DNA from: an uncultured Clostridia bacterium
GTDB taxonomy: Bacteria > Bacillota > Clostridia > Christensenellales > Borkfalkiaceae
DNA: 6,549 bases
Assembly (NCBI GenBank): GCA_944376035.1
Contig: CALWBJ010000197.1
Coordinates: 1-6,549, forward strand
Reading direction: 5' to 3'
Position numbers and translations under genes: made by a program
Part shown: in pieces, positions 1 through 5,698 of the stretch
Layout: each line of letters starts with the position of its first letter
How positions within the stretch are numbered: the first letter of the stretch is position 1
Notes under the pieces: model-generated
The model's database searches: none
What the model was told of the DNA's origin: nothing
Seen by the model: only the letters and a program-made list of their open reading frames with translations

Positions 1-368
1 GCTCCCGTGTTATCGGGTTCGATTTCAAGCCTGTATCGCTTAGCCATAAAATTTTTATTAAGATATGCAAAAAATTCCTTTCCGATTCCTCTGCCCCTGT
101 ATAAAGGTCTTACATATAATTCTTCAATCCACACCGTCAGTCCGCCCGCCTCATGCGAGTATGTTTTCGCAAGCAAGGCGTATCCGACTACTTCTCCTTC
201 CGTCTCGAACACCAGTCCTTCCAGATAATCGTCTGAGCGCATAATTTCATCAAACGCTTTATCATGGTAATCTTCGGGTATATCGTGAATAACCGCCTCG
301 GACGAATAAAATTCCTTAAACATATCAATAAAGTTTTTTCTGTCCCCCGCCTCTGCACGTCGTATCAT
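1..368 (-). CDS. GNAT-family N-acetyltransferase, 3' end beyond window
   Basis: Predicted acetyl-CoA-dependent N-acetyltransferase of the GNAT superfamily; the acceptor substrate cannot be told. About 122 residues are visible, starting MIRRAEAGDRKNF. The key signature is the acetyl-CoA pyrophosphate-binding motif A, VRPLYRGRGIG, at about residues 86-96 (RGRGIG fits R/QxxGxG/A), preceded by the typical beta-4 strand WIEELYV. The visible end, LEIEPDNTG, is where the family usually continues into a motif B segment ending in a YxKxGF-like sequence, so roughly 25-40 residues are probably missing off the left edge. The ATG at 368 is chosen because GGGAGG lies 6-7 nt upstream and a SigA-like promoter precedes it. 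It is divergent from the ger operon and need not be related to germination. The family call is firm; the function is open. Confidence 0.88.
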   Translation of the reverse strand, partial: MIRRAEAGDRKNFIDMFKEFYSSEAVIHDIPEDYHDKAFDEIMRSDDYLEGLVFETEGEVVGYALLAKTYSHEAGGLTVWIEELYVRPLYRGRGIGKEFFAYLNKNFMAKRYRLEIEPDNTG

Positions 369-392
369 TTTTATCCTCCCGAACTTTTTTAA

Positions 393-421
393 AGTATATC
401 AATGCTGACTTTTTTTGTCAA
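393..421 (-). promoter_or_regulatory. SigA-type promoter for the acetyltransferase gene
   Basis: Read on the minus strand, TTGACA (421-416) and TATACT (398-393) are separated by exactly 17 bp. The -35 box is a perfect match to the vegetative consensus and the -10 box has one mismatch. The predicted transcript starts near 386 and carries a short leader containing the GGGAGG ribosome binding site of the acetyltransferase gene. This implies vegetative, housekeeping expression. Confidence 0.8.
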
Positions 422-428
422 GCGGAAC

Positions 429-458
429 TGTATAAAAACACACCTTTTACCGATACTA
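429..458 (+). promoter_or_regulatory. SigG-like (forespore) promoter for the ger operon
   Basis: TGTATA (429-434) and GATACTA (452-458) are separated by 17 bp. From the Bacillus literature, SigG promoters resemble GNATR-N17/18-CATWMTA, so the -10 matches at 6 of 7 positions. SigG control is what is known for gerA-type operons, so motif and context agree. The transcription start would fall about 6-8 nt past 458, i.e. at or beside the ATG at 464. The call rests on motif matching only. Confidence 0.55.
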
Positions 459-463
459 TCCGT

Positions 464-1906
464 ATGAAACTGTCAACCGACCTAAAAAAGAATATCAAAG
501 AAATCAAAAAACGGCTCACTTCCCAAGATATTGAATTTCTGGATATAAAAGCGGGAAACCTTGACGGAGTGCTTATTTTTGTCAAGGATATTACCGATAA
601 GGAGTCGCTCGGAGAACTTGTGCTCCGACCTTTAAGTAAATTACAGGGTAATGTAGGAAAATCCGAACTTTCTGATGTTTTTTTAAGCCCGGAAAAAAAA
701 CTCGTCACCGATACGGACGATATTATCGATCAGGTGCTTTCCGGATTTGCCGCCGCCATTTTCGACAGCGTAAGCGAAGCGTTTACCTTCGGACTCATTA
801 AATTCGAAAAAAGGGCTATAACCGAACCGCCCACCTCCGCCGTTATCAAAGGACCCCGCGAAGGATTCGTGGAAAGCCTGCCCGTCAATATAAGTCTCAT
901 GAGAAGAAGAATCAAATCGTCTAATCTTCAATTTGAAAACCTTACCATTGGCACTTATTCAAAAACAGCGGTCGCAATATGCTATATTGAAGGTATAGCC
1001 GATAAAAAACTCGTAAAACTCTTGAAAAAGAAAATTTCTGAAATCGATATTGACGCTGTGCTCGATTCGTCTTATGTGGCAAAATTTTTAGGAGAACACA
1101 AGACTTCTATTTTCAAGCAGGTGGGTAATACCGAAAAACCCGATATACTCACCGCTAAAATTCTCGAAGGCAGAGTCGCAGTGTTCGTAGACGGCTCGCC
1201 TATCGTAATTACCGTTCCTTATCTGCTTGTCGAGGACTTTCAGAGCCCGGGCGATTACTATAACTCTGCTTACAGCGCTACCGTGGCGAGAATTATAAGA
1301 CTCTTTTCAGTCGTACTGTCCACACTCCTTCCGGCATTTTTCGTCGCGGCGGAACTGTTTCATCTGCAACTCATTCCGCTGTCTTTTCTGCTTACTATTG
1401 TCAGCAGTATAAAAGGTATCCCGCTTTCACCGAGTTTCGAAATGTTTTTTACACTTATGATTTTCGAAATTCTCAACGAAGCAAGCGTCAGAATGCCTAA
1501 ATACGTAGGAATGGTTGTCTCTATCGTCGGCGGTCTTGTTCTCGGAGAAACTGCCGTCAGCGCAGGTATTATTTCCGCGCCTACTCTGATGATTGTTGCT
1601 CTCTCGGGAATATGTCTTTATACAGTACCCGAACTCGAACAGACTTTTTCGCTTATAAGGCTTCTATTCCTTTTAGTCGCAGGCTCTTTCGGTGGGTACG
1701 GGCTCATTCTCGCTATGGCGGGCACGCTTATTTATCTGGTCTCTTTCGAAAATTACTCCACGCCGCTTTTTGCACCCTTCTCGCCGCTCATCGTCTCCGA
1801 CCTTAAAGACGGCATTTATAAAGGTTTTCTTATAGAACAGACTAACAGACCTGAATCCATAAAAACTCATAATAAAACAAGAATGAAAATCAAAGGAGAA
1901 AAATAA
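464..1906 (+). CDS. gerAA: GerA-family spore germination receptor, A subunit
   Basis: A subunit of a nutrient germinant receptor in the spore inner membrane (GerA/SpoVAF family, about 480 residues, the usual length). Residues 1 to ~270 form the cytosolic N-terminal domain and contain the hallmark GPREGFVESLPVNISLMRRR (130-149, family form GPxxxFxExxxxNxxLIRxR), NTEKPD (222-227, usually NTERPD) and GRVAVFVDGSPIVITVP (236-252). Hydrophobic membrane segments follow at about 277-298, 303-318, 325-340, 347-362, 368-386 and 397-427, with a short basic C-terminal tail. It is the first gene of the operon, 4 nt ahead of the B subunit. There is no Shine-Dalgarno sequence before the ATG; the frame is open further upstream but offers no ATG, GTG or TTG. 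The symbol denotes the family; whether it is a gerA, gerB or gerK equivalent cannot be judged. SpoVAF is less likely because B and C partners follow. Confidence 0.93.
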   Translation: MKLSTDLKKNIKEIKKRLTSQDIEFLDIKAGNLDGVLIFVKDITDKESLGELVLRPLSKLQGNVGKSELSDVFLSPEKKLVTDTDDIIDQVLSGFAAAIFDSVSEAFTFGLIKFEKRAITEPPTSAVIKGPREGFVESLPVNISLMRRRIKSSNLQFENLTIGTYSKTAVAICYIEGIADKKLVKLLKKKISEIDIDAVLDSSYVAKFLGEHKTSIFKQVGNTEKPDILTAKILEGRVAVFVDGSPIVITVPYLLVEDFQSPGDYYNSAYSATVARIIRLFSVVLSTLLPAFFVAAELFHLQLIPLSFLLTIVSSIKGIPLSPSFEMFFTLMIFEILNEASVRMPKYVGMVVSIVGGLVLGETAVSAGIISAPTLMIVALSGICLYTVPELEQTFSLIRLLFLLVAGSFGGYGLILAMAGTLIYLVSFENYSTPLFAPFSPLIVSDLKDGIYKGFLIEQTNRPESIKTHNKTRMKIKGEK

Positions 1907-1910
1907 GTAA

Positions 1911-2999
1911 ATGCAATATCAGTTAAAAACAAGACAGATTTGCTTGTTTTTCGTGGCTTTTCTGCCTGTTACGAAAATTTTTATGCTTCCGAGCGTCTTT
2001 GAAAAATTTGCGGAAAACGATATGTGGATTTCCTGTCTTTGCAATATTATATTGGATCTTGCCGCTGTCTTTGCCATGATTTTCGCCTGCCGGAAAGCCG
2101 ATACCGACTTTTTCGGTCTGCTCAAAAATTCATTCGGTAACGTCGGCTCTAAAATCATTCTGTCTCTTTATGTCGTTTACTTCTTCATTAAAGCCATCAT
2201 GCCTATTAACGAACAGAAAGATTACATTGAAATTACTTTTTACGCGACTCTTCCTAATATTTTTACGTTCGTTCCTTTCTTTTTAATATCTTTTTATATA
2301 TCTGTAAAAAAGATTCGCGTAATAGGCAGATGTGCGGATGTATTATGGGCGATTACCTCGCTCGGCTTTTTACTTCTTGTAGGCCTTTCCGTTTCCAATG
2401 TGGATATTCAGGCTCTGCTTCCTTTTGGCGTACGCGGCGCGAAATCAATTCTATCCGGCTCTTACTCGGCTCTCTCATGGTACGGTGACAGCGCTTACCT
2501 GATGTTCCTCATAGGACAGTTCGCATACAAGAAAAAAGACGGTCTAAAAATTTTCTTCACTTACCTTCTTGCTTCGTTCGCCATACTCTTATTCATGATC
2601 CTTTTTTATTGCATATTCACTTCTACCGCGCACAGACAGATATTTTCTTTGACAGAAATATCCAAGTATTCCTCAGTAATTATCAATATAGGCAGATTCG
2701 ACTATATAGGAATACTTCTCATTCTTTTTGCAAGCGTATTTTCCATGTCTATGCCGCTGTACTTTGCTTCTCTCATCCTTTCCGAAATAACAGGAATTAA
2801 AAAATCCTGGATTTCCGCACTTATCATAAACGGTGGAATGTTCGTTTTCCTTATGCTTTTCAGCGAATTTTTCTCAACCGTACAGTATTATATATTTAAT
2901 TATGCCGGAATTTATTTTTTAATCCTCGGAAACCTCTTCCCGCTGTTCACACCACTATTAAAAACGGAGAAAAAGAAAAATGCGTTATATCAAAACTAA
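1911..2999 (+). CDS. gerAB: GerAB-type germinant receptor B subunit (APC-fold membrane protein)
   Basis: B subunit of the germinant receptor, an integral membrane protein of the APC transporter superfamily (spore germination permease family). In characterised receptors this subunit binds the nutrient germinant. The 362-residue length is typical. It is hydrophobic throughout, with about ten segments discernible near residues 10-28, 38-60, 80-98, 113-132, 143-162, 188-205, 213-235, 262-290, 299-320 and 327-350. The N-terminal QLKTRQICLFFVAFLPVTKI and the KDYIEITFYATLPNIF region (103-118) look like the family's TM1 and the loop before TM4. The ATG at 1911 has AAGGAG at 1893-1898, inside the end of the A gene, 12 nt upstream. 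The stop overlaps the C gene by 20 nt, suggesting translational coupling. The ligand cannot be predicted. Confidence 0.92.
   Translation: MQYQLKTRQICLFFVAFLPVTKIFMLPSVFEKFAENDMWISCLCNIILDLAAVFAMIFACRKADTDFFGLLKNSFGNVGSKIILSLYVVYFFIKAIMPINEQKDYIEITFYATLPNIFTFVPFFLISFYISVKKIRVIGRCADVLWAITSLGFLLLVGLSVSNVDIQALLPFGVRGAKSILSGSYSALSWYGDSAYLMFLIGQFAYKKKDGLKIFFTYLLASFAILLFMILFYCIFTSTAHRQIFSLTEISKYSSVIINIGRFDYIGILLILFASVFSMSMPLYFASLILSEITGIKKSWISALIINGGMFVFLMLFSEFFSTVQYYIFNYAGIYFLILGNLFPLFTPLLKTEKKKNALYQN
2966..2969 (+). promoter_or_regulatory. Ribosome binding site of the C subunit gene, inside the B gene
   Basis: GGAG lies 10 nt before the ATG at 2980, within the last codons of the B subunit gene. 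It fixes the C subunit start and implies that the B and C genes are translated in a coupled way across their 20-nt overlap. Confidence 0.7.
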
Positions 3000-4266
3000 A
3001 ATTTTCATGTTTGCGGTCGCTGCTATATTTATTATGTTTTTCTCAAACGATTTCGGACTTATAGATATTGAAAAAAACGCTATCATTACCGCTGTCGCTA
3101 TTGATAAAAGTATAGATAACGAGTATGAAGTTTCCGCTCAGATCGCCGTCCCGGAGGCATCGAATAAAAACCCGGAGAACAAAAAAGCACTTATAACAGG
3201 CAAAGGCTCTACCGTCGGCGCCGCTATTAAAAACGTAGGCGGAATTTCCGGCTGGTTTCCCAAACTTACTTTCTGTAACCTTATTGTAATAGGTCAATCG
3301 CTGACAGAAGAGAATATTATTAACGTTCTCGACTATTTTTCAAAAACGCTCCGTATTCAGAACTCTGCTCTCGTTCTGCTCGCGGAAGACAGCGGCAAAG
3401 ACCTTCTCGCCTGCACCTCCCCGCTTGATAACATTTCATCCTTTGCGCTGCAGAAAATACTTTTTAAAAACCCGGGATTTGATGTCGACATCGCTCCCAC
3501 AGATATTAAAACTTTCTGTACCGACTACTATTCCAACGCACATTCCTCTTTTATGCCGCTTGTAAAAACAGTAGAGCAAAGCGATTCGGGACAGCAGAAC
3601 AGCGGTTCTTCGAATACACCTTCGCCAAGTCAGACAGAACAGAATCCTTCATCTTCGTCCTCGTCTTCATCGTCGTCCTCGTCGTCATCGTCTTCATCTT
3701 CTCCGACTTCTTCGTCCTCTTCGTCATCAGGTCAAAGCAGTGCCAATACGCTTTTCGACGCAACCACTACCGCATTGTTTTTTAAAGGCATGAAAGTGGG
3801 CGAACTTGATACGGATTCCACCCTTATTTTAAATATTCTTACGAGAAACGCAAGTCTTACAACCTATCAGCTTAAAAACGTGAATGAAAATCAGTATGAA
3901 GAAAATTACCTTATAACTATTCTGAGAAATTACGCGCGAATGGATATGTCCGCAACAGACAGTGAATTAAAAGTTTCTTTTATTCTTGATATTTACTGTA
4001 AAATACGCGATCAGAATTTCCCGATTCCCGACCTCGATTATTCAGATAACTCTTCTTTGCCCTCTATGGTTAAAGAAAAAATGGAAGAGCAACTGACCGC
4101 AAGGATAAACGGGTTACTTGAAACAATAAGACAGACAAAATGCGATGTTCTGAAAATAAAACAAAATCTATTCAGGCATCATTACGGACAGTACGCGCGT
4201 TATAAAGACAATTATCTGGAAGTTATGAAAACCGAAGTACATGTAAACGTTACAGGTCAAAAATAA
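2980..4266 (+). CDS. gerAC: GerAC-type germinant receptor C subunit, lacking lipobox Cys and carrying a polyserine insert
   Basis: C subunit of the receptor (Ger(x)C family), expected on the outer face of the spore inner membrane. It has 428 residues against a usual ~370-400; the excess is a low-complexity insert. Residues 7-21 form a hydrophobic N-terminal segment after a basic MRYIKTK. The family segment usually read as LxGCWDxxEIxxxAIVxxxGID is here FFSNDFGLIDIEKNAIITAVAID (about 20-42), with no cysteine until C99, so it cannot be a classical lipoprotein and is probably held by an uncleaved N-terminal helix. WFPKLTFCNLIVIG (92-105) fits the family's conserved N-terminal domain. Residues ~200-256 are Ser/Gln/Pro/Thr-rich. 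DATTTALFFKGMKVGEL (about 259-275) matches the start of the C-terminal domain (family form G-AVFK-DKLVG-L). The C-terminal ~170 residues, including the amphipathic stretch MVKEKMEEQLTARINGLLE and the FRHHYGQYARYKDNY region, are intact. It is the last gene of the operon. Confidence 0.9.
   Translation: MRYIKTKIFMFAVAAIFIMFFSNDFGLIDIEKNAIITAVAIDKSIDNEYEVSAQIAVPEASNKNPENKKALITGKGSTVGAAIKNVGGISGWFPKLTFCNLIVIGQSLTEENIINVLDYFSKTLRIQNSALVLLAEDSGKDLLACTSPLDNISSFALQKILFKNPGFDVDIAPTDIKTFCTDYYSNAHSSFMPLVKTVEQSDSGQQNSGSSNTPSPSQTEQNPSSSSSSSSSSSSSSSSSSPTSSSSSSSGQSSANTLFDATTTALFFKGMKVGELDTDSTLILNILTRNASLTTYQLKNVNENQYEENYLITILRNYARMDMSATDSELKVSFILDIYCKIRDQNFPIPDLDYSDNSSLPSMVKEKMEEQLTARINGLLETIRQTKCDVLKIKQNLFRHHYGQYARYKDNYLEVMKTEVHVNVTGQK
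3649..3729 (+). repeat. Polyserine-coding TCN microsatellite within the C subunit gene
   Basis: Residues 224-241 are 18 consecutive Ser, then Pro-Thr, then 7 Ser (244-250). All 25 are TCN codons (9 TCG, 7 TCT, 6 TCA, 3 TCC), with no AGC or AGT, although both occur just outside the tract. Two adjacent 18-nt units, 3655-3672 (TCGTCCTCGTCTTCATCG) and 3673-3690, differ at one base, so part of the tract arose by in-frame tandem duplication. TCTTCGTCCTC also recurs at 3652 and 3709. The tract sits between the N- and C-terminal domains and likely forms a flexible, exposed linker. Confidence 0.9.
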
Positions 4267-4285
4267 TATGCACCTTATTGCATTA

Positions 4286-4330
4286 AAAGAGCCGTACGGT
4301 TTTCATTTAAACCGTACGGCTCTTTGTTTA
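4286..4330 (+). terminator. Rho-independent terminator of the ger operon
   Basis: A perfect 17-bp stem, AAAGAGCCGTACGGTTT (4286-4302) pairing with 4309-4325, closes a 6-nt loop TCATTT. The T-rich run after it (TCTTT-GTTTAT) is interrupted by one G. It begins 19 nt after the C subunit stop. The A-rich left flank means it may also act on the opposite strand, toward the converging ligase transcript. Confidence 0.85.
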
Positions 4331-4334
4331 TCCG

Positions 4335-4355
4335 TTCTTTTATTAAAGAATTTTT
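4335..4355 (+). terminator. Weak second hairpin with T-run after the ger operon
   Basis: TTCTTT (4335-4340) and AAAGAA (4345-4350) form a 6-bp AT-rich stem with loop TATT, followed directly by TTTTT. It could be a backup terminator, but in AT-rich DNA such a stem is weak and may be chance. Apart from a few short inverted repeats (GTTAC/GTAAC at 4471-4488, CGATT/AATCG at 4489-4499), nothing else stands out in the convergent region 4331-4524. Confidence 0.25.
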
Positions 4356-4524
4356 ATGTACCTGCGTTTATATTGCAAGTTAATTTATTTTAGTTATATC
4401 CGTTTATTGTATTGATATTCTTTAATATTTTTATAATTTATGATTTTCGGTTTTTCAGAAAATGCAACAAGTTACCTTATTTTGTAACCGATTTAATCGT
4501 ACGTTATAATAAAATACCGCACGC

Positions 4525-5496
4525 TTAACCGAATACTTCTTTGGCAATTTCCGTGCCGTCAGCGCCGGGTATATAATCTCCTATATCGGAAAGAGCCTCT
4601 GCGACAGAAATTTTGTCTGCCCGTACATCTTCAAGTTTATCGGCAAGAATACGAATATCCTTCTTATTGAAAAAATCTCCGAATATTTCCGCATTTTTAA
4701 TCAGTCCGTTTTCGGTATCGAACGTAATAGTGACAGTACCGAAAGGAAATCTGCCGTCATAGCGGTTCTTTCCCTTAGGAGAGCGACCTATGTTCCATTC
4801 ATAGGTTGAATATTTTTCTTTTACCAGTCGGTTTATTGCCGCAATATCTTCACCGCTAAAATCATATCGCGTATAATTTTTGCCTATAAAATTGTTCAGC
4901 CCCGAATAAAAATCCGATATGCTTAACTTTCCTTTTATTATATCGGAAATATTTTTCACCCTTGCTCTGACCGATTTTATGCCCTTGCTCTCTGTTTTCA
5001 GTTTATTATGTCTGAGTGCGCCAGAAAGAGCGTCGATGTCAGTATCAAAAAGCAGAGTCCCGTGGTGCATTATTCTTCCGTCGTAGACAGTTTGAGCGTT
5101 ACCTGAGATTTTTCCGCCTTCCGCCATTATATCGTTCCTGCCCGAAAGTTCTGCTTTTACACCGAGAGTACCGAGATATTCTATTACAGGCTCTGTAAAT
5201 ACGCGGTAATTGTCCTCTTCGTTGTCATAAGGCGCAATTACCGTATAACATATATTGTTGAGGTCATGGTATACCGCTCCTCCGCCCGTCAGCCTTCTTA
5301 CCACTTTTATATTGTGTTCCGATGTGTATGATAAATTTACTTCCTGCAAAGTATTCTGATTTATACCGACTATCACAGCAGGCGAATTTATCCATGTGTA
5401 TACATAATAACCGCCCTTTTGTTTAAGCAGATATTCCTCTGACGCCAGGTTAAAATAAGGGTCGTGATTATCGTGGGTTATAAATCTGAATTCCAT
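4525..5496 (-). CDS. lplA: Lipoate-protein ligase (LplA type, two-domain)
   Basis: Cytosolic enzyme that activates free lipoate with ATP to lipoyl-AMP and attaches it to a lysine of lipoyl domains (E2 of 2-oxoacid dehydrogenases, GcvH). It has 323 residues, as usual for bidomain LplA. The catalytic domain shows NLASEEYLL (16-24), RRLTGGGAVYHDLNN (67-81), SGRNDIMAEGGKISGNAQ (118-135, with K129 as the expected lipoate/AMP-contacting lysine), HHGTLLFD (144-151) and KSVRARVKNI (174-183). The C-terminal accessory domain is present (about 235-323, with GRFPFGTVTITFDTENGLIKNAEIFGDFF), so it should perform both half-reactions without a separate LplB. The ATG at 5496 follows AGAGGT (5506-5501) after 4 nt. 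It lies downstream of a 2-oxoacid dehydrogenase E1 gene on the same strand but beyond that gene's terminator, so it may have its own promoter. Octanoate transferase homologues (LipM) are the main alternative and less likely given the accessory domain. Confidence 0.93.
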   Translation of the reverse strand: MEFRFITHDNHDPYFNLASEEYLLKQKGGYYVYTWINSPAVIVGINQNTLQEVNLSYTSEHNIKVVRRLTGGGAVYHDLNNICYTVIAPYDNEEDNYRVFTEPVIEYLGTLGVKAELSGRNDIMAEGGKISGNAQTVYDGRIMHHGTLLFDTDIDALSGALRHNKLKTESKGIKSVRARVKNISDIIKGKLSISDFYSGLNNFIGKNYTRYDFSGEDIAAINRLVKEKYSTYEWNIGRSPKGKNRYDGRFPFGTVTITFDTENGLIKNAEIFGDFFNKKDIRILADKLEDVRADKISVAEALSDIGDYIPGADGTEIAKEVFG

Positions 5497-5602
5497 ATTT
5501 ACCTCTTTTATTACATTACCTCATTTCTGATAAACGTTTTCTGCTATTGTCTGCTTTCGGATAAAGAAAAAGCCGCCCTGAATTTATTGCCTTATCTTTT
5601 TC

Positions 5603-5617
5603 TGATAATTATTATCG
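5603..5617. promoter_or_regulatory. Candidate Fur/PerR-type operator upstream of lplA
   Basis: TGATAATTATTATCG matches the 7-1-7 Fur box TGATAATNATTATCA (known from Bacillus) at 13 of 14 specified positions, and its core GATAAT-T-ATTATC is a perfect 6-1-6 inverted repeat. It lies 107 nt upstream of the lplA start, in the only intergenic space where an lplA promoter could be. GATAAT on the minus strand inside it resembles a -10 box, but no convincing -35 is spaced from it, so the promoter remains unplaced. In AT-rich DNA a chance match is possible. Confidence 0.4.
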
Positions 5618-5650
5618 ATTAACACTCTCAAATGCTCTTTATACCTTATA

Positions 5651-5687
5651 TTTATAAAAATCGGGGGATTGAAAATCAATCCCCCGA
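5651..5687 (-). terminator. Rho-independent terminator of the E1 beta gene
   Basis: On the minus strand, TCGGGGGATTGA (5687-5676) pairs perfectly with TCAATCCCCCGA (5672-5661) over a 3-nt loop, giving a GC-rich 12-bp stem followed by TTTTTAT. It starts 12 nt past the E1 stop codon. It separates the E1 gene from lplA, although readthrough cannot be excluded. Confidence 0.9.
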
Positions 5688-5698
5688 CAATTTTATTT

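Noticed and set aside
7..228. Plus-strand open frame at the left end.
   Set aside because: It is antisense to the acetyltransferase gene, which has clear GNAT motifs, a ribosome binding site and a promoter.
418..931. Minus-strand open frames opposite the start of the gerAA gene (418-708, 683-931, 730-915).
   Set aside because: They lie opposite a strongly supported family gene and show no family motifs or convincing ribosome binding site.
3649..3729. Repeat block considered as a CRISPR or other array.
   Set aside because: There are no constant repeats with unique spacers; it is an in-frame triplet tract inside a recognised gene.
3551..3763. Minus-strand open frame rich in Thr, Met, Arg and Lys.
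   Set aside because: It is the antisense reading of the TCN serine tract; the repetitive composition follows from the repeat, and the plus-strand gene explains the sequence.
4356..4415. Possible 19-residue ORF in the convergent intergenic region.
   Set aside because: No ribosome binding site, no recognisable features, and it lies in AT-rich DNA directly behind a possible terminator.
4471..4499. Short inverted repeats GTTAC/GTAAC and CGATT/AATCG, considered as an operator or the lplA terminator.
   Set aside because: Stems are only 5 bp, no T-run follows on the minus strand, and the position is downstream of two converging genes.
4292..4503. Recurring CGTACG hexamers (4293-4298, 4313-4318, 4498-4503), considered as a repeat family.
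   Set aside because: The first two are the two arms of the terminator stem; the third is a single short palindrome likely due to chance.
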